Shown: positions 25,001 to 32,832 of the stretch, piece after piece
Layout of the letters: each line of letters opens with the position of its first letter
Numbering within the stretch: the stretch's first letter is position 1
NCBI GenBank assembly: GCA_965247075.1
Contig: CBDFGK010000002.1
Span: 1,488,001 to 1,552,000 of the forward strand
Reading direction: 5' to 3'
From: CBDFGK01 sp965247075
GTDB lineage: Bacteria > Pseudomonadota > Gammaproteobacteria > Pseudomonadales > Halieaceae
DNA: 64,000 nucleotides
Position numbers and translations under genes: made by a program
Notes under the pieces: model-generated
The model's database searches: none
Told to the model about the DNA's origin: nothing
Seen by the model: only the letters and a program-made list of their open reading frames with translations

Positions 25001-26890
25001 CTGTTTGTCAAAATCCAAATCTTGCTTTAATTTGTTCGGCAGTTGACTTTCTTCTTTGATCTTTTTTAACTTGCCTTTCCATATCTTAATTTCTGCACTA
25101 TCTTTTGTATTATCTTTTTGCAACTGCTGGATTTTATGATGCGCACTCCAAATTTCATTAAGTTTATAGTTGTCTATTTTTTTGGCGGTATCTAAAACAA
25201 ACTGCAATTGGCGCAGAGAAATTAACTCGTCGGAAACCAACCTTCCATCAATAGGCTTACCTTTTCTTTCTCTTTTCCCTTTGCGGCTTTGCAAAGACTG
25301 CATTTTTTCTTTATAGCCTTTGTCGGGATTCAAAGAAGCAATCCAATCTTTCCAGTTAGGGTAATGCTTATCCAAATACTCGCCATTAAGCACCAAACTC
25401 TGGCATTTCGGCGGCTTGCGATTAGTCATGCTTTGGTAAGGTGGAATGGTAAGGGTGGGGTCGGTTTCCAACCAAAACGCAACAACATCATCTTTATCTT
25501 GATGCTGTTCCCAAAGTTGTTTTAGTTCTTTATGGTCGGTAACTTTTTTGCTCGTATCTTTCTCCTTGTTCACCGTCCAATGCTTCAAAAACCATGTGGA
25601 AGAAACTCTGCTTAGTTTTTCATTGCTGAATTCGTCGCCGCCATTTTTGTGCGAAACAAAATTGCTCTTTGTCCGGTCGGTTTTTCTGTACTCTTTTTTT
25701 CGCTGTATCGGCGAAGAATCATTGAAATAAGCCCGCAGGGGCTTGAGTTCCAAATTGCTGATGTGGCATACCGCTTTGTGCAGTTTATTAATATCTAGTT
25801 TTTGATTGTCTTTAATGTCTTTGATAAAATTTTTAAGATATTCATGGGAATGTTTGTCTGCTTTCAATAAATCAGATTTAATTTCCTCAAAAAAAGTAGA
25901 ACGGTGTCGATGACCTGTAGTTAATGCATGGTTGATTTGGTAGATAGCATAGCAAAAGTGGTGCAGGTGGGTTTTTGGTTTATCTTCCTCTAAACCTTTT
26001 TCATTTTTATGGTTAAATTCAAACTCGGCAATCTTGAAATTCCAATCAGAATTATTATTTTCTTTTTCCCTCTTTTTAATTTTCTCTCTTTCTTTTTCGA
26101 TATCAGGCAATTTATTTTTTAATTGTTTAATATTTGAAATTTTATTGATTTGCGTGATTAAGTTGGTTTGATTGCCCGTATCAGTTATGAAATCGAGTTC
26201 ATTCTCTTGCAGACGTCCAACAATCCACTTTGAAGTTTCGGATAGATTTTGTGTGTCTTTTGCAGTTTTCCTCATCTTTTCATCGGTAATGTCCCTGCCT
26301 TTTTTGACAATATCGAATGCCTTGCCTATTTTTTCTACATAATCAAAATAAACATAGTCTTTCTTGATTTCGTCTTTGGTTTCTTGGAAATTTTTGTATC
26401 CTTCAATTTCTTGAATCGCCTTAAAAATTTCTGTGATTTTCTTGGGCTCATCGTTAGTCAATTGCTCAATTATTTTGTCAATGCCATCTTTTTTATTTCC
26501 TAATAACTGTTGCACTTCTTCAAACAATGCGTCCCACGCTTCACCAGGCATGTTTTGCAGATGCTCTGGGGAATATTCCTCCTCTATTCTGGTAAATCCC
26601 CTTCGATTGAGCAAAAACCCAATGGCCTGGCTATGCTCCCCGGCAGGAAAATGAAAGTAACTCTCTAACACAAGCGTTACTAAACGTTTGGCTAATTTCT
26701 TGCGCTGATAGCCTCTTCGGGCATGACGTTTAGCAGTTCTATCTCTGAGTAATGCAGTGTATTCTTCGTAAATAAGAACCTCGCCTTTTTTATCAATTTC
26801 ATCAAAAGACGAACCTTGCTTGTAGTTAGCGTAATAAACCCCCGTATTTTTTGCCCCCATATCAATGGCAATCGGTGAAATAGTTTTCAT
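22019..26890 (-). CDS. cas9: Cas9, type II-B (FnCas9-like)
   Basis: A 1623-residue effector, nearly the length of F. novicida Cas9 (1629). RuvC-I is IAIDMGAKNTGVY with D10. The Arg-rich bridge helix RTAKRHARRGYQRKKLAKR is at about 50-70. The recognition lobe shares LELKPLRAYFNDS and RKPPKCQSLVLN with FnCas9. RuvC-II is IPLILEQNRFEFEP with E880, HNH is EIDHIIPQ with H937 and then GTLNDEANLIYV, and RuvC-III is SHLIDAQMAF with H1140 and D1143. All nuclease residues are intact. A CPVCSTDNAFRMN cysteine pair precedes RuvC-II. The gene is strongly AT-rich. It is first in the cas operon, with its own promoter just upstream and AGGA before the ATG. Confidence 0.98.
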   Translation of the reverse strand: MKTISPIAIDMGAKNTGVYYANYKQGSSFDEIDKKGEVLIYEEYTALLRDRTAKRHARRGYQRKKLAKRLVTLVLESYFHFPAGEHSQAIGFLLNRRGFTRIEEEYSPEHLQNMPGEAWDALFEEVQQLLGNKKDGIDKIIEQLTNDEPKKITEIFKAIQEIEGYKNFQETKDEIKKDYVYFDYVEKIGKAFDIVKKGRDITDEKMRKTAKDTQNLSETSKWIVGRLQENELDFITDTGNQTNLITQINKISNIKQLKNKLPDIEKEREKIKKREKENNNSDWNFKIAEFEFNHKNEKGLEEDKPKTHLHHFCYAIYQINHALTTGHRHRSTFFEEIKSDLLKADKHSHEYLKNFIKDIKDNQKLDINKLHKAVCHISNLELKPLRAYFNDSSPIQRKKEYRKTDRTKSNFVSHKNGGDEFSNEKLSRVSSTWFLKHWTVNKEKDTSKKVTDHKELKQLWEQHQDKDDVVAFWLETDPTLTIPPYQSMTNRKPPKCQSLVLNGEYLDKHYPNWKDWIASLNPDKGYKEKMQSLQSRKGKRERKGKPIDGRLVSDELISLRQLQFVLDTAKKIDNYKLNEIWSAHHKIQQLQKDNTKDSAEIKIWKGKLKKIKEESQLPNKLKQDLDFDKQDSFGHFINKYYKNRRKAKDGRYFLIQEKKEKWLTDGRLLILCQHKPKQKKYQWLLDLSAILGVDSKKLGNKIRGKDPEDWLKEISGFKSACAASAKAQKDHRGGLKTQIDREFRKKKGNLYELNDKCEKLAIKLSALVFDDLSKDDQSKKAKKFKSIFSFAQIDNIVFKDRNGFSKTCPVCSTDNAFRMNEVDGFAQAQRLPALSIRLIDGVVMRICDAVSRHVAVVCWKQYIGHDVDEGAEVNIPLILEQNRFEFEPNLAKLKGKKTNKDDMRSDYADKVERIKTDAKNICAYSGDDLGDCGEIDHIIPQASVYGTLNDEANLIYVSERANKEKRNKEKFLADLNDEYKQKIFNCTIDDEIKEFIYQQLEGENAGEVDVDARFCFGAYLSFINLDEKQKIAFRHALFLKDDPLKRKVINALQNRNRTIVNGTQRYMAQCIADKIYKIAKQAGKEKQVSFDYFEYSATAHNSNSTVNLRKFYEDKDAKLPDGTPLADLAKKPGTQKLQSHLIDAQMAFLLAADEHKNNGTMGLYFGKGETVTQGVDMETGEYKPNKFFELSCVEEKNIEVELNAKSMNKKIMENSNTDKKINMSKIFQRYVFKQNAIGERYKPIVEFEEKLYLGYPQKIKGGAYTCRSPECNLVKKTNKNQFKQIIENEKYYELTTDTAQIKIYTIKKINKQYKVIDLDSHTYFSKVNKKFTVSEKADIKHINLINGECKYYVKRDDVIHAPKIVKEERYKQYPFYKNWVDFDAAWKKIAGGQYKLSAKGDSYILETDSVKEKWNEFCRQQLHIPKEKKNKHAKVRKTFSMIALGTPSGTVFRMNRQGKHIYQAVPLDMNVISKNRSNFLIKHSKNLTLVSKKADTDLSADINIKEEFELKNQKIKTDQFFEDAVNLEGVEVYLNSTSVDVKMFPLDKFKEYLSGNETIKLLTEEGTANNPTLLYADKSKVDHSIRCTTRDNSIKNIEITDKSVNFSLPFRSANIKKFLTKLK

Positions 26891-26933
26891 TTTCTGTCCT
26901 GTGCTGTGAAACAGTCAAAAGTTAATTTGCACA

Positions 26934-26963
26934 AATATAACATATCCAGATTCTTGGATTCAA
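26934..26963 (-). promoter_or_regulatory. cas operon promoter
   Basis: On the minus strand TTGAAT (26958-26963) and TATATT (26934-26939) are separated by 18 bp, 44 bp upstream of the cas9 ATG. The IS1380 end lies only about 20 bp further upstream, so the element may limit or have replaced upstream control. Confidence 0.6.
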
Positions 26964-26984
26964 CTCTTCAACTCTTAAGTGCAA

Positions 26985-28157
26985 CCCAAATCCCCAGATA
27001 GAACTTTGCCAGTGCGTCAAAGCGCTCTGAATACCCCTTTTTAGCTCGCGCGCAAGCGGCCACTGACTGCATGACCGGAAAGTACCGTCAAAAACGGCAT
27101 CCCGGCACGCACTCAGGCACAAAAAGCCCGGTTCTCCTTTTTTAGACAGAGCTATCCCGTGGCAACCGCGATGTTATCGTCAATGGCCTTACACAGGCGG
27201 CGGGTCGAATGGCCTCAGCGCGACCAGCACTCGCTCCAGGAGTCCCCGATGTTCTGCCTTCAATTTTACCAACAGTTGTCGCCCTGTTTTGACCACTTTG
27301 GCGGCCATGGCGTACCGGCGCCAACGCACGTTGGTTGTACCGGTGGATGAGCCGGCTGTCACTGCTGTGGTTGCGGTTGGTGGCAATCGCCCGATAGGTA
27401 TAGCCGCCCACAGTCCCTGCTTCGGCTTCTTCTTGTGGCTCTAAATCAAGGTCGGCCTGGCCGTCAATGGCTGTACGTTGAATGATCAGGGTGAACGGGG
27501 TTTGGTAATCACTAATACAGTGACTGGTACGGTAGGTCTGCCGGTCTTTTATGGCCTTGCCTTGCCGATCAGGTAGCGGCTGCCAGTCTTCCTCTTACGC
27601 CGCGTGGATTTGCGCTCGCATCGCCGCGCTGGTTTTGGCTCGAATGGCATACTCGATACCGTGCTCATCACAGTACGCAATGATTTTTGTTTGGTAGCCT
27701 GCGGCATCAATGCGCAGGGCGTGAATGACGCAGCCTTTGGGCAATGCCTGTTGGCAGTATTTGATAAATGCCAGGTTTTCCTGGGCCGGAGAGGCGTTGC
27801 CCGGGCGGAAGTCCGTGGCCACAATCTGTCCGGTTTCGGCGCTATGACCCACCATTGGCAGGTCGCCTTGGGAATGTGAGTGAGATTCAACACGGTTCGC
27901 AGGGTCTCATCGTCCTGGAGGTGCCGACTGTCATCCAGGTGAACGCTGCCTTCGTGTTGCATCAGGAGGCAGGTTGTGCCACGGCCAATAAACCGGCGCG
28001 GGATGTCAGTAAGTCGTTTGTGGTGTCGAGTTGGTAGGGTAGAATGTTCATAAGCCTTGCGTTGTGCACCCATTGGGTGATGGTCTGTTTTGTCGCTAAC
28101 CATTATACAGCCAAGGCTTTCTGCGTTTTAGGGTTTTCTATCTGGGGATTGGGGATT
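26985..28157. mobile_element. IS1380-type element, decayed
   Basis: The left end CCCAAATCCCCAGATAGAA (26985) is matched by TTCTATCTGGGGATT (28137-28151) as terminal inverted repeats. The element is about 1.17 kb, shorter than usual IS1380 members, and its transposase is broken. It lies directly upstream of the cas9 promoter. A fragment in the same orientation lies at the far end of the CRISPR array. Confidence 0.75.
27060..28103 (-). pseudogene. IS1380-type transposase, frameshifted
   Basis: Three minus-strand frames give parts of one transposase. From 28103 comes HLDDSRHLQDDETLRTVLNL and then THIPKA. From 27855 comes MVGHSAETGQIVATDFRPGN, LRIDAAGYQTKIIAYCDEHG and IEYAIRAKTSA, the best preserved IS1380 signature. 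Below 27411 comes GGYTYRAIATNR. The frame changes several times, so it is non-functional. Confidence 0.8.
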
Positions 28158-28219
28158 TAGATACATGTTTTTTATATGTCTTTTTTGCGCTATACTTGAG
28201 TCTGAATAACGGAGGGTTT

Positions 28220-28489
28220 ATGGCAATCCCAGAACAAAACGACAGCGCCAAAGTCTTCATGGCGGGCAAGTCCCAAGCGGTGCGACTACCGAAAAAATTT
28301 CGCTTTGCCGAAGGCTGCGACGAGGTAGCCATTCGCAGGGTCGGCCGGGATCTTATCTTGAGTCCACGGTTTGCTGATTGGGAAGATTTTTGGGCAAACA
28401 CATCACCGTTGGACGATGATGTTATTGAGGCGGTATTGGCTCGCAACGACAACGGCGTTGACGATCCCGAACGAACGAGTTTCGACTAA
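28220..28489 (+). CDS. vapB: VapB-type (AbrB/SpoVT-fold) antitoxin
   Basis: An 89-residue protein from ATG 28220 with GGAGG five bases upstream. The N-terminal swapped-hairpin DNA-binding domain is seen in KVFMAGKSQAVRLPKKFRF and EVAIRRVGRDLILSP. The acidic C-terminus (PLDDDVIEAVLARNDNGVDD) should wrap the toxin. Its stop overlaps the vapC start in TAATGA. Autoregulation of the operon is expected. Confidence 0.92.
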   Translation: MAIPEQNDSAKVFMAGKSQAVRLPKKFRFAEGCDEVAIRRVGRDLILSPRFADWEDFWANTSPLDDDVIEAVLARNDNGVDDPERTSFD

Positions 28490-28875
28490 TGAAAGTCATG
28501 CTCGATACAGATAGCTGTATCTATCTCATTAATCGTCGCCCGGGTATGACGCCTCAGTCGGCGCTACATGATTGCTGTATCTCGGCAATCGTATTGGGCG
28601 AGATTGAGTACGGCATTTTGAAAAGTGCGCGACCCGGAGCGAATCGCGAGCGGCTACAAAACTTTCTGAGTTCCGTTGCCGTGTTTGATATTGGCGAGGA
28701 GGAGTCGATTGTTTATGCGGAGATCCGATTAGCATTAGAGAAGCAACTAATCGGGCGTAACGATATGTGGATTGCGGCGCACGCGCTGGCGCTTGAACTG
28801 CCACTGGTCACGAACAACACAGGTGAATTCTCGCGTGTGCCCGAGCTGGTGATTGATACCTGGCTCGAAAACTAA
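28489..28875 (+). CDS. vapC: VapC-type PIN-domain RNase toxin
   Basis: A 128-residue PIN protein. Catalytic acids are visible in MLDTDSCIYLI (Asp 6), LGEIEYG (Glu), GRNDMWIAAHALAL (Asp) and the C-terminal NTGEFSRVPEL. It resembles enteric VapC, which cleaves initiator tRNA; that target is inference. Intact and translationally coupled to vapB. Confidence 0.93.
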   Translation: MKVMLDTDSCIYLINRRPGMTPQSALHDCCISAIVLGEIEYGILKSARPGANRERLQNFLSSVAVFDIGEEESIVYAEIRLALEKQLIGRNDMWIAAHALALELPLVTNNTGEFSRVPELVIDTWLEN

Positions 28876-29047
28876 GTTAATGTCTTTGAACCTCAATGGG
28901 GACTCGAATACGGAACATATGAGTTGTGGTACGAGTGCATAATGGAGATTGAATCGCCCCAGGTTTCCCGGAGACCTGATTACTTGAGAGAATTGGGTTA
29001 TGAATACAACAAAACGATACTCTTGGGAAATCCGGGCGGTTCACCTC

Positions 29048-30460
29048 TTACAAATCAGGCTCGTTACCTCTAATTTCTGCCAGTGGGAGACCGCTGCTAA
29101 CGCTCTTAGGCACGATTTTCCTCAAATCCTGAGCAGATGGGTCTGTAAGCGCCTGCAGGAAAGCCAGTATCTTGTTGATTTTCTTGTTTGAAAGGTTTCT
29201 GAGGTCGATATCAATTGCTGCCTTGATAGCATCGTTTTCTCCCGGATAGTCATCATCGTCAATATCATCCAGATCGGTGCGTGGTGGCATGACTATTTGA
29301 GTGATATCGTAATTATCGAGTGATTGCACAGGATTCAGATGGTGTCTGACTACAGCCTCCAATGAGTTAAACGCGCCGTCATGTCCCCAGGGTCCTGTCA
29401 AATAGACATTGCGCAAGCTAGGCGTCCTGAATTTGTAATTGTCCGCTTGGTTGCCGGCGGTTGCCGGGTAAGTAGCCACATTTCCACGTCCAAAATCCCC
29501 ATCGGGAAAATTAAATCCGGGTCCTATTTGAGGCATACCAATGGCGTGGAAATCATTATCTGTCTGGAATACTCCACTGTGGCAGGTTGCGCATCCAGCG
29601 TCGCCATAGAAAAGCATCATCCCTTTTTTGGCGGCTTGGCTCATGGCTTTCTGGTCACCACGAAGGTATTGGTCGAAAGGGCTATTGTCCGAGCGAAAGG
29701 CCATATCCTGGAATGCGCCAATAGCTGTACCTACCTGAGTAATGGTAATGTCCTCGGCAACCTCTACATCGTCGAATGCAACAATGAAAGCAGCGCGATA
29801 CGCTCGCACAGCTACGACTCTATCTACCACGGCCTCCCAGAGGCCGAGGTTTCCATCGGCATCCAGTGCGGCGCGCAGTTCGTTATCTGCGGTAAGTTCG
29901 CCGGTCATTTCCTGCGCGTCCGTTAATGCCAGTATAGAAACTGCGGCCATTATGCTATCGAAATCATCCGGGAAAATTGTACCCGCCTCATCTGGCGGTT
30001 CCGCCGGGTTATCAAATCCAGAGGGATGGTTTTCATTGACCTGAAGACGCCCATCCCAAAATAACCTTATGAATGATGTATGGCCAAGGTTAAACAATGG
30101 TGTCATATTGCGTGAACCACGAGTGAGGGGGTCTGTATCCAGTATCGGTCTCCATGGGTCTGAACCTGCATCTCGTAGCACACCCAAGCCACGCCCACCC
30201 GTGCCTATGTTGGTTGATAGACCATCTACGGTTGCCGTGATTGGGTGGTGACAAGTAGCACAAGAGATGTTTTTGTTGCCACTGAGCAGTTTATCAAAAA
30301 ACAGGCTTTGACCCAGAGCAACCAAAGCAGCACCATGCGTTCGGAAATCTCTATTTTCTGCGGGTTCCGGTAGTTGATGCGCGATACAGACACTGGGAAA
30401 TAATACTGTCGATACTATCAATGCCATTGTGAAGAATGATAAAGCCTGGGTTTTTGGCAT
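29048..30460 (-). CDS. Diheme cytochrome c peroxidase/MauG-family protein
   Basis: A 470-residue exported protein from ATG 30460 with GAGGTG just upstream. The signal peptide is MPKTQALSFFTMALIVSTVL and ends near CIAHQ. Two heme-binding CxxCH motifs are seen: CATCH at about 67-71 and CATCH at about 290-294, the layout of bacterial diheme peroxidases. PGFNFPDGDFGRGN and FRTPSLRNVYLTGPWGHDG match the family. The acidic insert TDLDDIDDDDYPGEND may bind calcium. It acts in the periplasm, reducing peroxide or oxidising a partner. It stands alone between vapBC and IS debris. Confidence 0.88.
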   Translation of the reverse strand: MPKTQALSFFTMALIVSTVLFPSVCIAHQLPEPAENRDFRTHGAALVALGQSLFFDKLLSGNKNISCATCHHPITATVDGLSTNIGTGGRGLGVLRDAGSDPWRPILDTDPLTRGSRNMTPLFNLGHTSFIRLFWDGRLQVNENHPSGFDNPAEPPDEAGTIFPDDFDSIMAAVSILALTDAQEMTGELTADNELRAALDADGNLGLWEAVVDRVVAVRAYRAAFIVAFDDVEVAEDITITQVGTAIGAFQDMAFRSDNSPFDQYLRGDQKAMSQAAKKGMMLFYGDAGCATCHSGVFQTDNDFHAIGMPQIGPGFNFPDGDFGRGNVATYPATAGNQADNYKFRTPSLRNVYLTGPWGHDGAFNSLEAVVRHHLNPVQSLDNYDITQIVMPPRTDLDDIDDDDYPGENDAIKAAIDIDLRNLSNKKINKILAFLQALTDPSAQDLRKIVPKSVSSGLPLAEIRGNEPDL

Positions 30461-30734
30461 ACACACCTCATTTTCCTGCTGGGGCAAACCAATCAGAACA
30501 TTCGATCATCCACCAGAGTTTCGGTACCTGTCGTCACCCATCAACTCCTTAACAAGGCAAATAAAAAATCGATGTTTCAACAACAGCCATTGCCATTCCA
30601 TGGTAGACCATGGGCACACGTTGTCAAAATATCGAAACTCGCTACGCATTGACTCGCAATTAATGTAACCCTACGGCGCTCTCGGGCAGCTACGTTGACT
30701 CATAGTACATGTTACCCAAACCGAGGGCTGTACT
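30461..30734. other. Intergenic region upstream of the diheme peroxidase
   Basis: No gene or confident regulatory site is recognised in this stretch. Confidence 0.4.
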
Positions 30735-30995
30735 ATGGGCAAGAACAAACGCCAAGCCTGTCTCAAGGCGATCCGGACCCGTTATCGCCGGGCGGGAAGA
30801 AAGGCCAAGGTCACCATTCTCGACGAATTTTGCGCCGTCTGTGGCTACCACCGTAAATACGCCATCCGGCTGCTGAACCAACGCGGCACGCCCACAACAA
30901 AGCGACAGGCAGGACGCACGCCTGTCTATGCGTCGCCAGAGCTCCTCACCGCCTTGAACCGGAATCTCTCTCAACGCATGTCAACCCAAAGCTAA
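30735..30995 (+). pseudogene. Transposase/integrase N-terminal fragment
   Basis: Eighty-six residues beginning MGKNKRQACLKAIRTRYRRA, then ILDEFCAVCGYHRKYAIRLL, match the N-terminal HTH of a group of DDE integrase-type transposases that start this way. The catalytic part is absent: the frame ends after LSQRMSTQS. Confidence 0.65.
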
Positions 30996-31084
30996 AATGT
31001 CCCCTTTTCTTCATTTATTAATCGTACAACAGGTTCAGTCTAAGCACTGATTAGAGGTGTCGCCAAGGGGCGTTTAGCTATTAA

Positions 31085-31372
31085 GTGCACGGGATTCTGA
31101 AACGCGAAGCGTCTGGCAAGCCCGAGAACCACGACACTGTCGTGCGGCTGCAGGAGTTTGAACGGCTCGACATTGGGGAGGAAGAGCCTGGCGTTGCCCA
31201 CTGCATCGAATGTGGCTGTACCGAACAATACGGCTGTTGGGATGACCGGGCGGGACAACCCTGTTCCCGGTTATGCCTGGACGTAAGAACCGCAAGGGGT
31301 GTGTGTAGCGCGTACCCGGAGGGGGCTACTCGCCGGCTTCGCGGAGATCAGACGCCGGCGGTGCGGGCGTGA
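31085..31372 (+). CDS. Hypothetical Cys-rich protein (uncertain)
   Basis: A 95-residue ORF with a cluster CIECGCTEQYGCWDDRAGQP and then CSRLCLDVRTARGVC, giving seven closely spaced Cys like a small zinc-binding domain of the CxxCGCT type seen in phage and accessory proteins. No ribosome binding site is obvious, and the ORF lies among IS debris, so it may be a fragment. Confidence 0.35.
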   Translation: MHGILKREASGKPENHDTVVRLQEFERLDIGEEEPGVAHCIECGCTEQYGCWDDRAGQPCSRLCLDVRTARGVCSAYPEGATRRLRGDQTPAVRA

Positions 31373-31382
31373 ACAGCAAGAG

Positions 31383-31676
31383 TTATGCCACCGAGCGGGC
31401 AACAATGGCCTCTCTGAGTCCCTGGACGAGACCTGAAAGTCCAGCCATGCGCTCACTGAGGCTGGCAACCCGGGTATTCATTGCCTGTAGCTCTTCTTTG
31501 ACCTCATCGCGCAGCGCGGCGTTATCGGCTTTCAATTCAGTACGCAGGCCGTTGATCTCTCTGCGGACCTCTATGATGTCTGCGCGCAGATCGGCCCGCA
31601 GTGACCGGTTCATGGTCCAAGTGGCAATCAGGAGGGTTGCTGTCATACCAAGGATGGTCAGAATTTCAGGGGACAT
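31383..31676 (-). CDS. Membrane-anchored coiled-coil protein, copy A
   Basis: A 97-residue protein from ATG 31676 (MSPEILTILGMTATLLIATW) with GGAG seven bases upstream. One N-terminal membrane helix is followed by SLRADLRADIIEVRREINGL and a long heptad coiled coil, ending GLVQGLREAIVARSVA. The upstream 60 bp and the C-terminal residues are nearly identical to copies B and C downstream. The coiled coil of this copy differs most in sequence. Function unknown; such small anchored coiled coils could tether partners at the membrane. Confidence 0.7.
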   Translation of the reverse strand: MSPEILTILGMTATLLIATWTMNRSLRADLRADIIEVRREINGLRTELKADNAALRDEVKEELQAMNTRVASLSERMAGLSGLVQGLREAIVARSVA

Positions 31677-31734
31677 GGCTATCTCCACGCAACATTGCCG
31701 TGCAGTATACCGCATTGTTCAGCGTGGGGGACAG

Positions 31735-31814
31735 CACCGTGTTAGGAACACATAAACTGTCCGGTTTTAGAACACATGAGTTGTCCGCTTTGGGCGGTGT
31801 CGGGAAGCCTTGTT
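31735..31814. repeat. Dispersed repeat, probable IS end (copy 2)
   Basis: It contains GTGTTAGGAACACATAAACTG and then TGTCCGGTTTTAGAACACAT through GGGAAGCCTTG. The second part matches 11595-11654 and the first part matches 34752-34780. It separates coiled-coil copies A and B. Confidence 0.6.
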
Positions 31815-31850
31815 GACGCGCCGAGACAACGCGGCCACAGACCGACCCGC

Positions 31851-32132
31851 TCAGGCCACCGAGCGGGCGACGATGGCTTCCCTGAGTCCCTGCATCAGCC
31901 CTTCGAGGCGGGCCATGCGGTTATCAAGCCCGTGTTGGGCTTCGCGCAGACCGTGGATTTCGGAATGCACAGAATCAAAGCGGGCATCCACTTTATCTTC
32001 AAAGGCCTCAAAGCGGGCATCCACTTTATCTTCGAAGCGGTGCAGATCGGCCCGCAGTGACCGGTTCATGGTCCAAGTGGCAATCAGGAGGGTCGCTGTC
32101 ATACCAAGGATGGTCAAAATTTCAGGGGACAT
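31851..32132 (-). CDS. Membrane-anchored coiled-coil protein, copy B
   Basis: A 93-residue protein from ATG 32132. The membrane helix is identical to copy A, followed by SLRADLHRFEDKVDARFEAF, then EDKVDARFDSVHSEI, and the same C-terminus. The coiled coil contains the seven-residue unit KVDARFE/D twice. The upstream region, ribosome binding site and end are conserved with the other copies. The downstream sequence (CGCGTCAA end) matches that of copy C, so B and C derive from a tandem duplication of a roughly 0.4 kb unit. Confidence 0.72.
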   Translation of the reverse strand: MSPEILTILGMTATLLIATWTMNRSLRADLHRFEDKVDARFEAFEDKVDARFDSVHSEIHGLREAQHGLDNRMARLEGLMQGLREAIVARSVA

Positions 32133-32267
32133 GGCTATCTCCACGCAACATTGCCGTGCAGTATACCGCATTGTTCAGCGTGGGGGACAGCACCGGGTAA
32201 ATCCTCAGCCAACGATCAGCCGAAAAAGCGAAGGCGCCGGCCATTGGGCTAACAGGGAAGTGAGAAA

Positions 32268-32408
32268 ATGATTAAACCTGTGCTATCCCTTGTACTGTTG
32301 GTTGCCGTGGTCGCCGGTATGGCAATCGGTGTGATGCGTGGTCGTGCGCCAATATCAGGTTCCTGTGGCGGCCTCAACAAAATTGGCCTTGACGGGGCTG
32401 CATCGTGA
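32268..32408 (+). pseudogene. nqrM: nqrM fragment (Na+-NQR maturation factor)
   Basis: A 46-residue ORF: MIKPVLSLVLLVAVVAGMAI, then GVMRGRAPISGSCGGLNKIGLD. This is the NqrM pattern of one membrane helix followed by SGSCGGL. Intact NqrM continues with a Cys cluster (CxC..C) needed for iron delivery to the Na+-NQR. Here the frame runs into GAAS and a stop where the repeated coiled-coil unit begins, so the C-terminus is lost. No nqr genes are adjacent. Confidence 0.7.
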
Positions 32409-32442
32409 CGCGCCGAGACAACGCGGCCACAGACCGACACAC

Positions 32443-32766
32443 TCAGGCCACCGAGCGGGCGACGATGGCTTCCCTGAGTCCCTGCATCAGCCCTTCAAGA
32501 CCGGCCATGCGCTTGTCAAGCCCGTGCAGGGCTTCGCGCAGATCGTGGATTTCGGAATGCACAGAATCAAAGCGGGCATCCACGGCCTCAAAGCGGGCAT
32601 CCACGGCTTCAAAGCGGGCATCCACTTTTACTTCAAAGGACTCAAAGCGGGCATCCACTTTATCTTCGAAGCGGTGCAGATCGGCCCGCAGTGACCGGTT
32701 CATAGTCCAAGTGGCAATCAGGAGGGTTGCTGTCATACCAAGGACGGTCAGAATTTCAGGGGACAT
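32443..32766 (-). CDS. Membrane-anchored coiled-coil protein, copy C
   Basis: A 107-residue protein from ATG 32766. It is nearly identical to copy B but longer in the coiled coil, with four VDARFE/D units (KVDARFESF, KVDARFEAVDARFEAV, DARFDSVHSEI). The copy number of a seven-residue unit therefore varies between paralogues, changing coil length by whole heptads. GGAG lies before the ATG, as in the other copies. The element at 32833 begins just upstream. Confidence 0.72.
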   Translation of the reverse strand: MSPEILTVLGMTATLLIATWTMNRSLRADLHRFEDKVDARFESFEVKVDARFEAVDARFEAVDARFDSVHSEIHDLREALHGLDKRMAGLEGLMQGLREAIVARSVA

Positions 32767-32832
32767 GGTTATCTCCACGCAACATTGCCGTGCAGTATAC
32801 CGCATTGTTCAGCGTGGGGGACAGCACCAGCC

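Noticed and set aside
27142..27411. Minus-strand 89-residue ORF as an independent gene
   Set aside because: It is part of the frameshifted IS1380-type transposase, and a similar piece lies at 16560-16763.
31735..32830. Integron cassettes with attC sites
   Set aside because: The repeated units looked cassette-like, but I found no GTTRRRY/RYYYAAC core pair or integrase.
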